The notes: generated by a model not told the origin, from the sequence alone. A stretch of 64,000 bases of DNA from Stackebrandtia nassauensis DSM 44728 (GCF_000024545.1 NC_013947.1:5456001-5520000); one strand, 5' to 3'. Numbered from the stretch's first letter, positions 26,260 through 34,740 are shown. Numbers and translations are program-made.

Positions 26260-26904
26260 ATGTCAGAGCCACGGTTCGAAGCCGCGTCCGATATCGATCT
26301 GGACCGGGATTCCGCGCCCGCCAAGCGGAACCGCAAACGCACCCTCATCATCGCCGTCATCGCGGTGGTCGTGGTGAGCCTGGCCGGGCTCGGGCTGTAC
26401 CTGACCCATGACTCCCCCGCGAGCGAGCAGCCCGAGGACAAGCCGGTGCTCGCCGAGGACCCGCCGCCAACCGGCAAGTACGCGCTCCGGGCCGTCCACT
26501 CGAAACTGTGCCTGGGCGTGGGCCCCGAGATCAAGGACGGCGAGGTCAACAAACGCAAGGAGGTCTTCGTGCAGCAGAAGTGCGAGGACCGGTTCCCGCC
26601 CACCGGGCTGCGCGCGCAGGGCAACGGCCTGTACCGCCTCAGCGTCGACCACCCCGACCAGGGCCCCGGCTGCGGCAAGGTCGACGGTGTCACCGCCGGA
26701 AGCCTCGTGCAGCCCACGAAATGCGCCAAGGTCGACGAACAGTTCTTCCTGTTCGAGCGCACCAAGGACACCTACGTGATCCGGCTCAGCGCCGACCCCG
26801 AGTTGTGCCTCGGCATCATCGACGGCAGCCGCAAGGCCGGAGCCCAGGTCCTGACCGAGGCGTGCGGCAGCCCCGGCCAGAAGTGGTACGTCGAGAAACC
26901 CTAA
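26260..26904 (+). CDS. Membrane-anchored protein with ricin-type lectin domain
   Basis: A 214-residue protein. A short cytoplasmic N-terminus precedes a membrane helix (about residues 26-49, TLIIAVIAVVVVSLAGLGLYL). The extracytoplasmic part is beta-trefoil-like, with repeats KYALRAVHSKLCLGVG, YRLSVDHP and RLSADPELCLGI, and ends in the QxW-type GQKWYV. It may bind carbohydrate on the cell surface. ATG 26260 is preferred over ATG 26251, although neither has a strong ribosome site. Its stop overlaps the convergent malic enzyme stop. Confidence 0.75.
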   Translation: MSEPRFEAASDIDLDRDSAPAKRNRKRTLIIAVIAVVVVSLAGLGLYLTHDSPASEQPEDKPVLAEDPPPTGKYALRAVHSKLCLGVGPEIKDGEVNKRKEVFVQQKCEDRFPPTGLRAQGNGLYRLSVDHPDQGPGCGKVDGVTAGSLVQPTKCAKVDEQFFLFERTKDTYVIRLSADPELCLGIIDGSRKAGAQVLTEACGSPGQKWYVEKP

Positions 26905-28061
26905 GAGGCACCGGATTCCGCGTCGGCCCGCGCCGCCGCCGCGACCGCCACCGACACGGCGGGGGCGACCCGCGGGTCCAGCGGGGACGGGACGATGTAC
27001 TCGGGGCCCAGCTCGTCGCCGATGCAGTCGGCGATCGCCTCGGAGGCGGCCAGCTTCATCGACGGGGTGATGTTGCGCGCCCCGGCGTCGAAGGCCCCGG
27101 CGAAGATGCCCGGGAAGGCCAGCACGTTGTTGATCTGGTTCGGCATGTCGCTGCGGCCGGTCGCCACCACCGAGGCGTACTTCGACGCGATCGTCGGCGA
27201 CACCTCCGGGTCCGGGTTGGACAGCGCGAAGATGATCGCGTCGGAGGCCATCGTGGCGATCTGGGACTCGGTCAGCCGGGCGCCCGACAGGCCCACCAGG
27301 ACGTTGGCGCCGCGCAGCGCGTGCTCGACGTCGCCGCGCAGGCCGCTGGCGTTGGTGATCTCGGCCAGTTCCTCCTTGGCCGGGTTCAGACCGTCGCGTC
27401 CGGAGTGGATGATGCCCCGCGAGTCGCAGACCGTGACCTCGCCGATGCCCGCCGAGATCAGCATCTTGGACACCGCGACGCCCGCGGCGCCCGCGCCCAT
27501 CACCACGACCCGGGAGTCGGCGAGTTTGGTGTCGGTCAGCCGCATGGCGTTGCGCAGCGCCGCCAGCACCACCACGGCGGTGCCGTGCTGGTCGTCGTGC
27601 ATGACCGGGATGTCGAGCTCGGCCTCCAGCCGCGCCTCGATCTCGAAGCAGCGGGGGGCGGAGATGTCCTCCAGGTTGATGCCACCGAAGGACGGCGCCA
27701 GGTTCTTGACCGTGGCGATGATCTCCTCGGGATCGGTGGTGTCCAGGCAGATCGGGATCGCGTCCACATTGGCGAACTTCCGGAACAGGACGGCCTTGCC
27801 CTCCATCACCGGCATCGCGGCGGCCGGTCCGATGTCGCCCAGCCCCAGCACCGAGGTGCCGTCCGAGACCACGGCGACAAGCCGGGACGTCCAGGTGTAC
27901 TTCTTGGCCAGGGCGGGCTCGGCGTGGATCGCGCGGCACACCTCCGCGACCCCGGGAGTGTAGGCAATGGACAGATCCTCACGGGTCCGCAGCGGCCGGG
28001 TGGGCTCCATCCGGAGCTTGCCGCCCTCGTGGTCACGCATGATCTGGCTGTTGTCGGTCAT
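26901..28061 (-). CDS. NAD(P)-dependent malic enzyme
   Basis: A 386-residue short-form malic enzyme that converts malate to pyruvate and CO2, linking the TCA cycle to pyruvate. The motifs present are AYTPGVAEVC, SDGTSVLGLGDIGPAAAMPV, GKAVLFRKFANVDAIP, DDQHGTAVV (metal ligands) and the Rossmann motif GAGAAGVAVSK. It lacks the C-terminal phosphotransacetylase-like domain of long forms. The start chosen is ATG 28061 (MTDNSQIM) with GAGG about twelve bases upstream. It appears monocistronic. Confidence 0.93.
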   Translation of the reverse strand: MTDNSQIMRDHEGGKLRMEPTRPLRTREDLSIAYTPGVAEVCRAIHAEPALAKKYTWTSRLVAVVSDGTSVLGLGDIGPAAAMPVMEGKAVLFRKFANVDAIPICLDTTDPEEIIATVKNLAPSFGGINLEDISAPRCFEIEARLEAELDIPVMHDDQHGTAVVVLAALRNAMRLTDTKLADSRVVVMGAGAAGVAVSKMLISAGIGEVTVCDSRGIIHSGRDGLNPAKEELAEITNASGLRGDVEHALRGANVLVGLSGARLTESQIATMASDAIIFALSNPDPEVSPTIASKYASVVATGRSDMPNQINNVLAFPGIFAGAFDAGARNITPSMKLAASEAIADCIGDELGPEYIVPSPLDPRVAPAVSVAVAAAARADAESGAS

Positions 28062-28307
28062 AGATTCGAAATTCCTCGGCTCCACAGGTGTCAACGACTC
28101 GTCGAACGCGCTCCGCGCTGGTGGGTGATTGTCGGAGTTCTTGAGGGGATGGCACGAGAGGTTCGCTTCCGCGCGTGCCCGCCAGTGTATCTCCACCGCA
28201 CGAGGCGAATCGCGCACGTGTTTGGCGGGTCGGTCCACGCCATGTCGGGTGCGGGAGTAGCCTCTGGCGGGGAAGATCAGTTCGTCCATGGATCACTGGA
28301 GGATTTG

Positions 28308-28724
28308 ATGCGCCTATCTCGGCTGCTGACATCTCGCTTTTTCGTCCCGCAAACCACGGCCTCGGCACACTGTGACCTGCCCTGTGGTGTCTACGACCCC
28401 GCTCAGGCCCGCATCGAGGCCGAGTCGGTCAAGGCGATCTGCGAGAAGTACCAGGCCAATGAGGACCCGGAGTTCCGCACTCGCGCGCTGCTCATCAAGG
28501 AGCAGCGGTCCGAGCTGGTCAAGCACCACCTGTGGGTACTGTGGACGGATTACTTCAAGCCGCCGCACTTCGAGGCGTACCCGCAGCTGCACGTTCTCGT
28601 GAACGAGGCCACCAAGCTCGCCGGTGCCTCGGGCGCGAAGGGATCGGCCGACCCGGAAGTGGCCGACAAGCTGCTCGGCAAGATCGACGAGATCGCCAAG
28701 ATCTTCTGGGAGACCAAGAAGTAG
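28308..28724 (+). CDS. sodN: Nickel superoxide dismutase precursor
   Basis: A 138-residue precursor. GGAGG precedes ATG 28308. After a 20-residue leader (MRLSRLLTSRF...TTASA) comes the nickel hook HCDLPCGVYDP. After cleavage His1, Cys2 and Cys6 bind nickel in the mature hexamer, which dismutates superoxide in the cytoplasm. The remaining 118 residues match the full-length four-helix SodN. The leader is a few residues longer than the one I recall for Streptomyces. The processing protease gene sodX, often next door, is not adjacent here. Confidence 0.96.
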   Translation: MRLSRLLTSRFFVPQTTASAHCDLPCGVYDPAQARIEAESVKAICEKYQANEDPEFRTRALLIKEQRSELVKHHLWVLWTDYFKPPHFEAYPQLHVLVNEATKLAGASGAKGSADPEVADKLLGKIDEIAKIFWETKK

Positions 28725-28740
28725 GCATTCGTGCGTGGGG

Positions 28741-28757
28741 CGCGCCGACTCGGCGCG
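28741..28757 (+). terminator. Short GC hairpin after sodN
   Basis: A seven-base perfect stem (28741-28747 with 28751-28757) and a three-base loop, 16 bases after the sodN stop. It could attenuate transcription into the downstream ATPase gene. Confidence 0.45.
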
Positions 28758-28794
28758 TTCCACCCACCGGCCACCTACCCCTAGGAGCCTGCCG

Positions 28795-29187
28795 ATGACA
28801 CACGGCGTCGACGGGGACGTACTGTTGCTCGACCTGCCCGCCGCCCCGGCCTTCCTGCCGGTGTTGCGCACCGCCACGGCCGGGCTGGCCACCCGGTTGA
28901 GTTTCGGCCTGGACGCGATCGAGGATCTGCGGCTGGCCGTCGACGAGGCCGCCGGACTGATGATGGCGGCCGTCGACAATCACGACGCCTCGGCCATCCT
29001 GAACTGCCGGTTCGACGTCACCGAGACCGAACTGCTCATCAGCATCGGCGCCGCCGGAATCGGGTCGCTGCCACCCCGGCAGTCCTTCGACTGGCGGGTT
29101 CTGGACGCGCTGACGGGTTCGGTGAGCACCGAGTTGCACAACGGTGTCACCACCGTGCGCTTGGCTCAGCCCCGCCCCCGGGTTTGA
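28795..29187 (+). CDS. Anti-sigma-factor-type HATPase (RsbW/SpoIIAB-like)
   Basis: A 130-residue single-domain GHKL ATPase with AGGAG before ATG 28795. AIEDLRLAVDEAAGLMM carries the N-box helix typical of RsbW-type kinases (usual residues E/D-x-x-x-N, here DEAAG, so the Asn is missing). The C-terminal DALTGSVSTELHNG replaces the normal G-boxes. Such proteins bind sigma factors or phosphorylate STAS antagonists. The degenerate ATP site makes kinase activity uncertain. There is no adjacent sigma or STAS gene. Confidence 0.75.
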   Translation: MTHGVDGDVLLLDLPAAPAFLPVLRTATAGLATRLSFGLDAIEDLRLAVDEAAGLMMAAVDNHDASAILNCRFDVTETELLISIGAAGIGSLPPRQSFDWRVLDALTGSVSTELHNGVTTVRLAQPRPRV

Positions 29188-29255
29188 AGAAAGGTCCCTG
29201 AGGCCGCAATGGCCTTCGGCCCCGATTAATAAATTGAATAGGCTTTAACGAACGA

Positions 29256-29288
29256 AGGAGAGGCGCGAAATGCACTCGCGCCTCTCCT
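29256..29288. terminator. Terminator between convergent genes
   Basis: A 13-bp perfect stem (29256-29268 with 29276-29288) lies between the anti-sigma-type ATPase and the convergent whiB1 gene. Confidence 0.85.
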
Positions 29289-29299
29289 CTCTACGCTTC

Positions 29300-29566
29300 T
29301 TAAGCGGCCGTGCGAGCGGCGACGGACAAAGTCCGTATTCCGCCACGGCGTTTGAGAGCGCGCCGTTCGTCTTCGCTCATTCCGCCCCAAATTCCGGCGT
29401 CCTGTCCGGATTCAAGTGCCCATTTCAGGCACTCTTCGGTTACGGGGCAGCGCCGGCAGACTCCCTTGGCCTGCTCGATCTGCACCAAGGCGGGACCACT
29501 GTCTCCAATGGGGAAGAACAGCTCCGGGTCCTCGTCCCGGCAGATGGCGATGTGGCGCCAGTCCAT
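29300..29566 (-). CDS. whiB1: WhiB1-type Fe-S transcription factor
   Basis: An 88-residue WhiB protein. Four cysteines, C9, C37, C40 and C46, bind a 4Fe-4S cluster; GIWGG and the basic tail RRALKRRGG contact DNA and the sigma factor. The start MDWRHIAICRDEDPELFFP is nearly that of mycobacterial WhiB1, an essential nitric-oxide-sensitive regulator. GGAG precedes ATG 29566. The upstream region carries two CRP-like palindromes, as described for M. tuberculosis whiB1. Confidence 0.93.
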   Translation of the reverse strand: MDWRHIAICRDEDPELFFPIGDSGPALVQIEQAKGVCRRCPVTEECLKWALESGQDAGIWGGMSEDERRALKRRGGIRTLSVAARTAA

Positions 29567-29631
29567 TAGTGCGACACTCCTTGATCGGATCGTTTAGTCA
29601 GTTGGCGGGCCTCAATACCAGCAACCTCGCT

Positions 29632-29647
29632 TGTGAATGCTTTCACG
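29632..29647 (-). promoter_or_regulatory. CRP-like site, proximal
   Basis: TGTGA-N6-TCACG, a near-consensus cAMP-receptor-protein half-site pair, 66-81 bases upstream of the whiB1 start codon. Confidence 0.7.
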
Positions 29648-29690
29648 AACTGGCGCGATGTCAAGGGGAAAGTTACGAAAATCTTGGGCT

Positions 29691-29706
29691 CGTGAGGAAA
29701 CTCACG
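29691..29706 (-). promoter_or_regulatory. CRP-like site, distal
   Basis: CGTGA-N6-TCACG inside a perfect eight-base inverted repeat (29689-29696 with 29701-29708), centred 59 bases upstream of the proximal site. As RNA it could also form a GAAA-capped hairpin. Confidence 0.65.
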
Positions 29707-29844
29707 AGGCTTATGCCCTGATTTGTCGGGTAACTCCCGCTCAACACGCAGAGACCTGTAGCGAATCTAGTACGCGCGCCTGCGGTGTTGTGGTCTTTCA
29801 GCAAGTTTTTTTGCGCGGTGTCGTGAAGACGGAATCCCGGTGAC

Positions 29845-30771
29845 TCAGCACAACACGCGCAAAGCCTCGGGTGCGGATTCCAACTCCACCGCATCGCACT
29901 CACCAAGATAGTCGCCATCGAGCTGAAATGCTTGAGGTCGGGCCGAAGACAACTTAAATTTCTTCAAATCGTGGTACGCCACAACGTGTTTGCCATGTGG
30001 TGGTTTACGCCCAGTGAGCAACTGTGACGCTGTGCGAATTGTTGTGGCCAGATTCATCTCATTGAGCGACAACACATCCAGGCCCGTGTCGAATGACGCG
30101 CGCGGATTCGGGCTCACCTCGCGGGTGCCCAGATACGTCCACGGCCTGGTGTTCTGCACGATGGCCAGACCGAGCCGCTCATGGGTGACCTGTCCCGGGA
30201 TCTCCATCCGGATGGCCGGATGCCGCCGATCGGCCCCCGAGAAGTACTGCGCGACAGTGGAACGCAGATACAGCGCCGGGGTGGCCGAGATGCCCTTCAC
30301 CCGGGCCCGCTCGACCCGTCGGATGGCGGCGGCGTCCAGACCGAAGCCCGCGCAAAAAGTGAAATATCTACCATTGGCTCTGCCTAGCCCGATGGTCCGT
30401 GACCTGTTGTCACGCAAAGCATCCAGAATCACACCGGTACCGTCCACCCAGTCCACCGGCATCCCCAACGCCCGCGCGAACACATTGGTCGAGCCGCCCG
30501 GCACCACGGCCAGCCGCGGTGTCTCGTCGGGACCCTTGCCGGCCTCCAGCAGCCCGTTGACCACCTCGTTGACGGTGCCGTCGCCCCCGAGGGTCACCAC
30601 CAGGTCCATGCCCTCGGCCACCGCCTGACGCGCCAGCGAGGTGGCGTGCCCCCGCCGCCGGGTGTACCCGACGTTGAGGTCCACGGCGGTGCCTAGCGCC
30701 CGGACCAGGATGTCGCGGGCCCGTTCACTGGTGGTGGTCGCCTTCGGGTTGACGATCAACAGTGCTGTCAC
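29845..30771 (-). CDS. Diacylglycerol-kinase-family lipid kinase
   Basis: A 308-residue kinase with the catalytic domain at the N-terminus: NPKATTTSERARDI, the nucleotide loop GGDGT (residues 62-66), and VVPGGSTNVFARALG. The beta-rich C-terminal domain ends QLDGDYLGE. It likely phosphorylates diacylglycerol or a related membrane lipid. M. tuberculosis also has a gene of different type before whiB1, so this neighbour is not part of the shared block. It is transcribed divergently from the gene at 30806. Confidence 0.9.
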   Translation of the reverse strand: MTALLIVNPKATTTSERARDILVRALGTAVDLNVGYTRRRGHATSLARQAVAEGMDLVVTLGGDGTVNEVVNGLLEAGKGPDETPRLAVVPGGSTNVFARALGMPVDWVDGTGVILDALRDNRSRTIGLGRANGRYFTFCAGFGLDAAAIRRVERARVKGISATPALYLRSTVAQYFSGADRRHPAIRMEIPGQVTHERLGLAIVQNTRPWTYLGTREVSPNPRASFDTGLDVLSLNEMNLATTIRTASQLLTGRKPPHGKHVVAYHDLKKFKLSSARPQAFQLDGDYLGECDAVELESAPEALRVLC

Positions 30772-30791
30772 GAGTGGCTACGGTACCCATG

Positions 30792-30797
30792 TATAGA
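30792..30797 (+). promoter_or_regulatory. -10 box of a probably leaderless transcript
   Basis: TATAGA ends nine bases before GTG 30806 and no ribosome site is present, so transcription would begin at or just before the start codon. No good -35 is visible. Confidence 0.5.
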
Positions 30798-30805
30798 TTG
30801 ACGTC

Positions 30806-31210
30806 GTGGACGATTCTCCGACTGCCGTGCCATCCGTCACGCGAGCCCCCGCTTTGACGATCGCCACCGTAGTGCTGTTCGCCCAAGCGATCGGGCTGCT
30901 GGGCCTGTCGGTGTGGCTGGTCGTGTTGGCCCTCACCCAGCAGGAGACCTCGGTGGGGGCGGGCTTCGCCGAGGCCGTCATCGCGCTGGGTGTGGGGGTG
31001 CTGTTGGGAGCGGCGGCCCGGTCGATGCGCCAGGGCCGTTCGGGTCTGCGGGGCGCGGCGATCTTCATCCAGCTGATGTTCCTGCCGCTGGGCTACTACC
31101 TGGCCAAGGCGGACCTGTGGGCCTTCGCGATCCCCGCCTGGCTCGTGGGAGCGGGTACGGCGGTGCTGTTGCTGTTGCCGTCGACGCGCCAATCCGTCGG
31201 GGTCGACTAG
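30806..31210 (+). CDS. Four-helix membrane protein, function unknown
   Basis: A 134-residue hydrophobic protein with four predicted helices (about 18-42, 52-70, 84-102 and 105-125). There are no charged residues within the helices and no motif. GTG 30806 was chosen from the codon frame and the close -10 box. It is similar in size and style to many unassigned actinobacterial membrane proteins. Confidence 0.75.
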   Translation: MDDSPTAVPSVTRAPALTIATVVLFAQAIGLLGLSVWLVVLALTQQETSVGAGFAEAVIALGVGVLLGAAARSMRQGRSGLRGAAIFIQLMFLPLGYYLAKADLWAFAIPAWLVGAGTAVLLLLPSTRQSVGVD

Positions 31211-31232
31211 CGGCTCGCGGCAACGCTTCCGG

Positions 31233-32228
31233 CTACACCGGACGGAACGCCAGCAGCAGCTCGCCGCAGCGGCCCGGGGCCGGTTCGGCTGTCGCTTGTG
31301 TCACGGCCGCGGCGCGGCGCGCGATGGCCGCGACGAGCTCGGGGCAGGCCCCCAGCGGCGGCGTCACCGCGAACGCGCCAGCTTCGGCGGCGGCCGAGGC
31401 CACCCGGTCGTGCAGTACACCGGGGGCGATGAAGTAGGACGCGACGGCGACGCGTCGGGCGCCACGACCGCGCAGTTCGGCGACGGCCTCGGCCACGGTC
31501 GGCTTGGCGGCCGAAGCATAGGCCGCGGCGGCCGGAAGGCCAAGCTCGCGCCCCAGCTCGGCGGCCAACTTCCCAAGGCTGTCAAGGGTTGCCACGTCAC
31601 GGGTACCCGCCGAGGCGAGCACCACGGCGTCGGCGGCTTCGCGGCCGCTGCCCGAGGTGACGGCGAACGGTGCATTGGCGGCAAGCCGCTCGCGGCCGGA
31701 AACACCGACCGACGAGCCTCGGCCCACAGCACCCTCGCGGCCGACGGCGTCGACCGTCCGCAGGCCCAGATCGGCGGCCCCGATCACCGACGGGTCACGG
31801 CCGTGCCCGAAAGCCTCGGCTTCCGGCAGGCCCCGCCGCAAGGCGGGCAGCAGGTGCGGCCCGCCCACCGGGGGTGTGACCTCCACCGACAGGTGCGGAC
31901 GCTGCGCCATCGCCTCGAAGGCGATGCGGGGAACGTCGACGCGACCGTGATAGGCGTGGGTCAGCAGCAACGGCACCAGGATCGCGCGCCGGTGCCCCGC
32001 GTCGGCCAGTCCTTTGAGGACGGCGACCGGGTGCGGCGCGTCGAAGTCGAGGAACGCCGCGGTCGCGTTCGCCGCGGCGGCGATGTCGCGCACGACGGCC
32101 CGCGACCGATGGTCGGGACTGCCGTGCGCGACGAGCACGACCGGCGGTCCTGCCCAAACGGACCGCTGGTCGCGCCCGGCAGACGGCCTTGCCCGGGGCC
32201 GCCCGTCGTGAGAGAAGGGTGGGCTCAT
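31233..32228 (-). CDS. CbiX-like sirohydrochlorin chelatase family protein
   Basis: A 331-residue protein with two CbiX/CbiK-type halves. The N-terminal half has VVLVAHGSPDHRSR and VPLLLTHAYHGRVDVP (catalytic His residues). The second half has VVLASAGTRD and VASYFIAPGVLHDRV. It probably inserts iron into sirohydrochlorin to make siroheme for the sulfite reductase of this operon, like Rv2393 next to M. tuberculosis cysH. ATG 32228 overlaps the cysH stop by four bases, so it is the operon's last gene. Confidence 0.88.
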   Translation of the reverse strand: MSPPFSHDGRPRARPSAGRDQRSVWAGPPVVLVAHGSPDHRSRAVVRDIAAAANATAAFLDFDAPHPVAVLKGLADAGHRRAILVPLLLTHAYHGRVDVPRIAFEAMAQRPHLSVEVTPPVGGPHLLPALRRGLPEAEAFGHGRDPSVIGAADLGLRTVDAVGREGAVGRGSSVGVSGRERLAANAPFAVTSGSGREAADAVVLASAGTRDVATLDSLGKLAAELGRELGLPAAAAYASAAKPTVAEAVAELRGRGARRVAVASYFIAPGVLHDRVASAAAEAGAFAVTPPLGACPELVAAIARRAAAVTQATAEPAPGRCGELLLAFRPV

Positions 32229-32920
32229 ACGTGCAGGCCGCATTCGGTCTTGTCGAACATGGCCCAGCGTCCGGCGCGGGGGTCCTCGCCGGGCGCGGTG
32301 CGCCTGGTGCACGGCCAGCAGCCCACCGACATGTAACCGTCGTCGAGCAGTTCGTTGGTCGGCAGGTTGTTGTCCTTGATGTAGGCCTCGACCTCGGCCT
32401 GCGTCCAGCGGGCGATCGGCGAGATCTTGACCTTCTTACGACCGGCGTCGAAGTCCACGACCTTGGTGTTGGCCCGGGTGGGGCCCTCGTCGCGGCGCAG
32501 CCCGGCGGCCCAGGCGTCGTAGTCGGCCAGCGCGTTGTCCAGCGGCGCCACCTTGCGCATGTGGCAGCACTCGTTGGGCGCGCGCTCCCACAGCCGGGTG
32601 CCGTACTCGCCGTCCTGGCGTCCGACACTCAGCTCCGGGTTGATGGACCTGACGTGGACCGGCAGCTGTTTGACCACCCGTTCCCGGACGTCCAGGGTCT
32701 CCTGGAAGTGGAGCCCGGTGTCGAGGAACACCACGTCGACGCCCGGCGCCACCTTCGACGCCAGGTGGGTGAGCACCGTGTCCTGGAAGGACGAGGTGAC
32801 ACAGAACTTGTCGCCGAACTCTTGGATCGCCCACTCGATGATGCGTTCGGCGGTGGCGTCCTCCAGGTCTCGACCGGCCTGGATCGCCATGTCACGTAGT
32901 TCGAAGGGATCACGAGTCAT
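32225..32920 (-). CDS. cysH: Adenylyl-sulfate/PAPS reductase
   Basis: A 231-residue reductase that converts activated sulfate to sulfite. Cys118-Cys119 and Cys201-x-x-Cys204 are the 4Fe-4S ligands of the APS-reductase type, and Cys227 in KTECGLH is the catalytic cysteine. The PP-loop region is VTSSFQD and FLDTGLHF. The cluster ligands indicate APS, not PAPS, as the substrate. Its start overlaps the small zinc-ribbon gene, and the sulfite reductase lies upstream. Confidence 0.95.
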   Translation of the reverse strand: MTRDPFELRDMAIQAGRDLEDATAERIIEWAIQEFGDKFCVTSSFQDTVLTHLASKVAPGVDVVFLDTGLHFQETLDVRERVVKQLPVHVRSINPELSVGRQDGEYGTRLWERAPNECCHMRKVAPLDNALADYDAWAAGLRRDEGPTRANTKVVDFDAGRKKVKISPIARWTQAEVEAYIKDNNLPTNELLDDGYMSVGCWPCTRRTAPGEDPRAGRWAMFDKTECGLHV

Positions 32921-33059
32921 CGTGGATTACCAATCCTTTGATTGTGACGGTGAAGACGCGTGTGCACGATCGGCAGTGCCAGCCGCCGTCTTCGTGGGGG
33001 CGAAGGTCTTCGTCTCCACAGTAAGGACAGAAATACGGAACAGCGCGTGAGTTGCTCAT
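32910..33059 (-). CDS. 49-residue zinc-ribbon protein between sulfite reductase and cysH
   Basis: This small gene was found by reading the gap. ATG 33059 overlaps the sulfite reductase stop (ATGA), and its TGA lies 11 bases inside cysH. The product begins MSNSRAVPYFCPYCGDEDL and contains a CPYC pair, then CRSC, spaced as a zinc ribbon or rubredoxin-like knuckle, ending VFTVTIKGLVIHDD. Double translational coupling and placement inside a sulfur operon indicate a real gene. I recall a similar small protein between the same two genes in Streptomyces. A structural or electron-transfer role with sulfite reductase is possible but unproven. Confidence 0.88.
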   Translation of the reverse strand: MSNSRAVPYFCPYCGDEDLRPHEDGGWHCRSCTRVFTVTIKGLVIHDDS

Positions 33060-34708
33060 CGAAGGTCCGTTTCGTCAACGCGCACAACCCATTCGGCGAA
33101 GGTCTCATCGGACAGTCGACCGGACAGGTATCGGCGGGCCAGGTTCGTTATGTAGTCGCCCAGCTCGTCGGAGGAGACTTTCAGGCCGCGAAGTTTGCGC
33201 CCGAAGCCAGCGTGCACGCCGTGTCCGCCACCAAGATGCACCTGAAAACCCGGCACCTGTTTGCCGTCCACGGTCATCAGCTGCCCCTTGAGGCCGATGT
33301 CGGCCGTCTGGGTTCGTGCACACGCGTTGGGGCAGCCGTTGACGTGAACGGAGATCGGTACGTCCAGTTCGGGCACTCGCCGTTCCAGTTCGGAGACGAG
33401 TGCTGTGGCGCGGTCCTTGGTGTCGACAATGGCCAGCTTGCAGAACTCGATGCCGGTGCAGGCCATGGTGGCCCGGCGCCAGCCCGACGGGTTCGCGGAC
33501 AGTCCGATGTCGTCCAGCGCCCGCACGGCGTCGTCGACGTCGGCCTCGTCGACGTCGAGCAGCAGCAGTTTCTGCATCGGCGTGGTCCGGATTCGCCCGG
33601 AACCGTAGCGTTCGGCGATGTCGGCCAGCTGCGACAGCAGCGTGCCGCTGACCCGGCCGACCGTGGGGGCCGCGCCGATGTAGAACTTGCCGTCGGCCTG
33701 CTTGTGGACGCCGATGTGGTCCAGGAGCCGCTCGGGAACCGGTGGCGGCGCGAGGTCGTCGAGCCGGTAACCCAGGTACTCCTCCTCCACGACGCGGCGG
33801 AACTCGTCCACGCCCCAGTCGTTGACCAGGAACTTCAGCCGGGCCCGGTGCCGCAGGCGTCGGTAGCCGTAGTCGCGGAACAACCGCACCACCGCGGCCC
33901 ACACCTCGGCGACCTTCTCGGCCGGGATCCAGGTGCCCAGCCGCTTGGCCAGCATCGGGTTGGTGGACAGGCCACCGCCGACCCACAGGTCGAAGCCGGG
34001 TCCGTGCTCGGGGTGCTCCGCGCCCAGAAACGAGATGTCGTTGCACTCGTAGGGGATGTCGGGCAGCCACGAGATCGCGGACTTGAACTTGCGCGGCAGG
34101 TTCGACAGCGACTTGTCCCCCACGAACTCCGAGGTGATCTCCTCGATCAGCGGGGTGGGGTCGATGCGTTCGTCGGCCGAGATTCCGGCGACCGGGCTGC
34201 CCAGGATGACGCGCGGGCAGTCGCCGCACGCTTCCTGCGTGGTCAGGCCGACGGCCTCCAGCGCGTTCCAGATCGCCGGGACGTCCTCGACCTCGATCCA
34301 GTGCAGCTGGATGTTCTGGCGGTCGGTGACGTCGGCGGTGTCGCGGCCGTAGCGCTTGGAGATCTCGGCGACGGCGCGCAGCTGTTCGAGGCTGAGCTGG
34401 CCGCCGTCCATGCGCACCCGCATCATGAAGTACCGGTCGTCGAGGTCCTCGTCCTCGAGGATGGCGGTCTTGCCGCCGTCGATACCGGCCTTGCGCTGGG
34501 TGTACAAACCCCACCAGCGGAACCGTCCCCGCAGGTCGGCCGGGTCGATGGAGTCGAAACCGCCGTGGGCGTAGATGTTCTCGATCCGGGCGCGGACGTT
34601 GAGCGGGTTGTCGTCCTTCTTGGACTGTTCGTTCTTGTTCAACGGTTCACGATGGCCGAGGGCCCACTGGCCCTGCCCCTTCGCGCGACCGCGGGTAGCG
34701 GTGGGCAC
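33056..34708 (-). CDS. Ferredoxin-dependent sulfite (nitrite/sulfite) reductase
   Basis: A 550-residue siroheme enzyme that reduces sulfite to sulfide. The C-terminal cluster motif TGIEFCK, then NGCPNACA, provides the four cysteines of the 4Fe-4S/siroheme centre. Upstream are QNIQLHWIEVEDVP and GDCPRVILG. The start is GTG 34708, with AAGGAG six bases upstream; the longer reading frame lacks this. It is the NirA/Sir type found beside cysH in mycobacteria. First structural gene of the operon, 129 bases after a leader peptide. Confidence 0.93.
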   Translation of the reverse strand: MPTATRGRAKGQGQWALGHREPLNKNEQSKKDDNPLNVRARIENIYAHGGFDSIDPADLRGRFRWWGLYTQRKAGIDGGKTAILEDEDLDDRYFMMRVRMDGGQLSLEQLRAVAEISKRYGRDTADVTDRQNIQLHWIEVEDVPAIWNALEAVGLTTQEACGDCPRVILGSPVAGISADERIDPTPLIEEITSEFVGDKSLSNLPRKFKSAISWLPDIPYECNDISFLGAEHPEHGPGFDLWVGGGLSTNPMLAKRLGTWIPAEKVAEVWAAVVRLFRDYGYRRLRHRARLKFLVNDWGVDEFRRVVEEEYLGYRLDDLAPPPVPERLLDHIGVHKQADGKFYIGAAPTVGRVSGTLLSQLADIAERYGSGRIRTTPMQKLLLLDVDEADVDDAVRALDDIGLSANPSGWRRATMACTGIEFCKLAIVDTKDRATALVSELERRVPELDVPISVHVNGCPNACARTQTADIGLKGQLMTVDGKQVPGFQVHLGGGHGVHAGFGRKLRGLKVSSDELGDYITNLARRYLSGRLSDETFAEWVVRVDETDLR

Positions 34709-34740
34709 GATTCGCTCCTTGCGGTGAATGGTGTGGGGAT

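Noticed and set aside
28795-29187. A partnership of the anti-sigma-type ATPase with the STAS protein at 14220
   Set aside because: The two are of compatible types but lie 14 kb apart, with no shared regulatory site seen, so no pairing is claimed.
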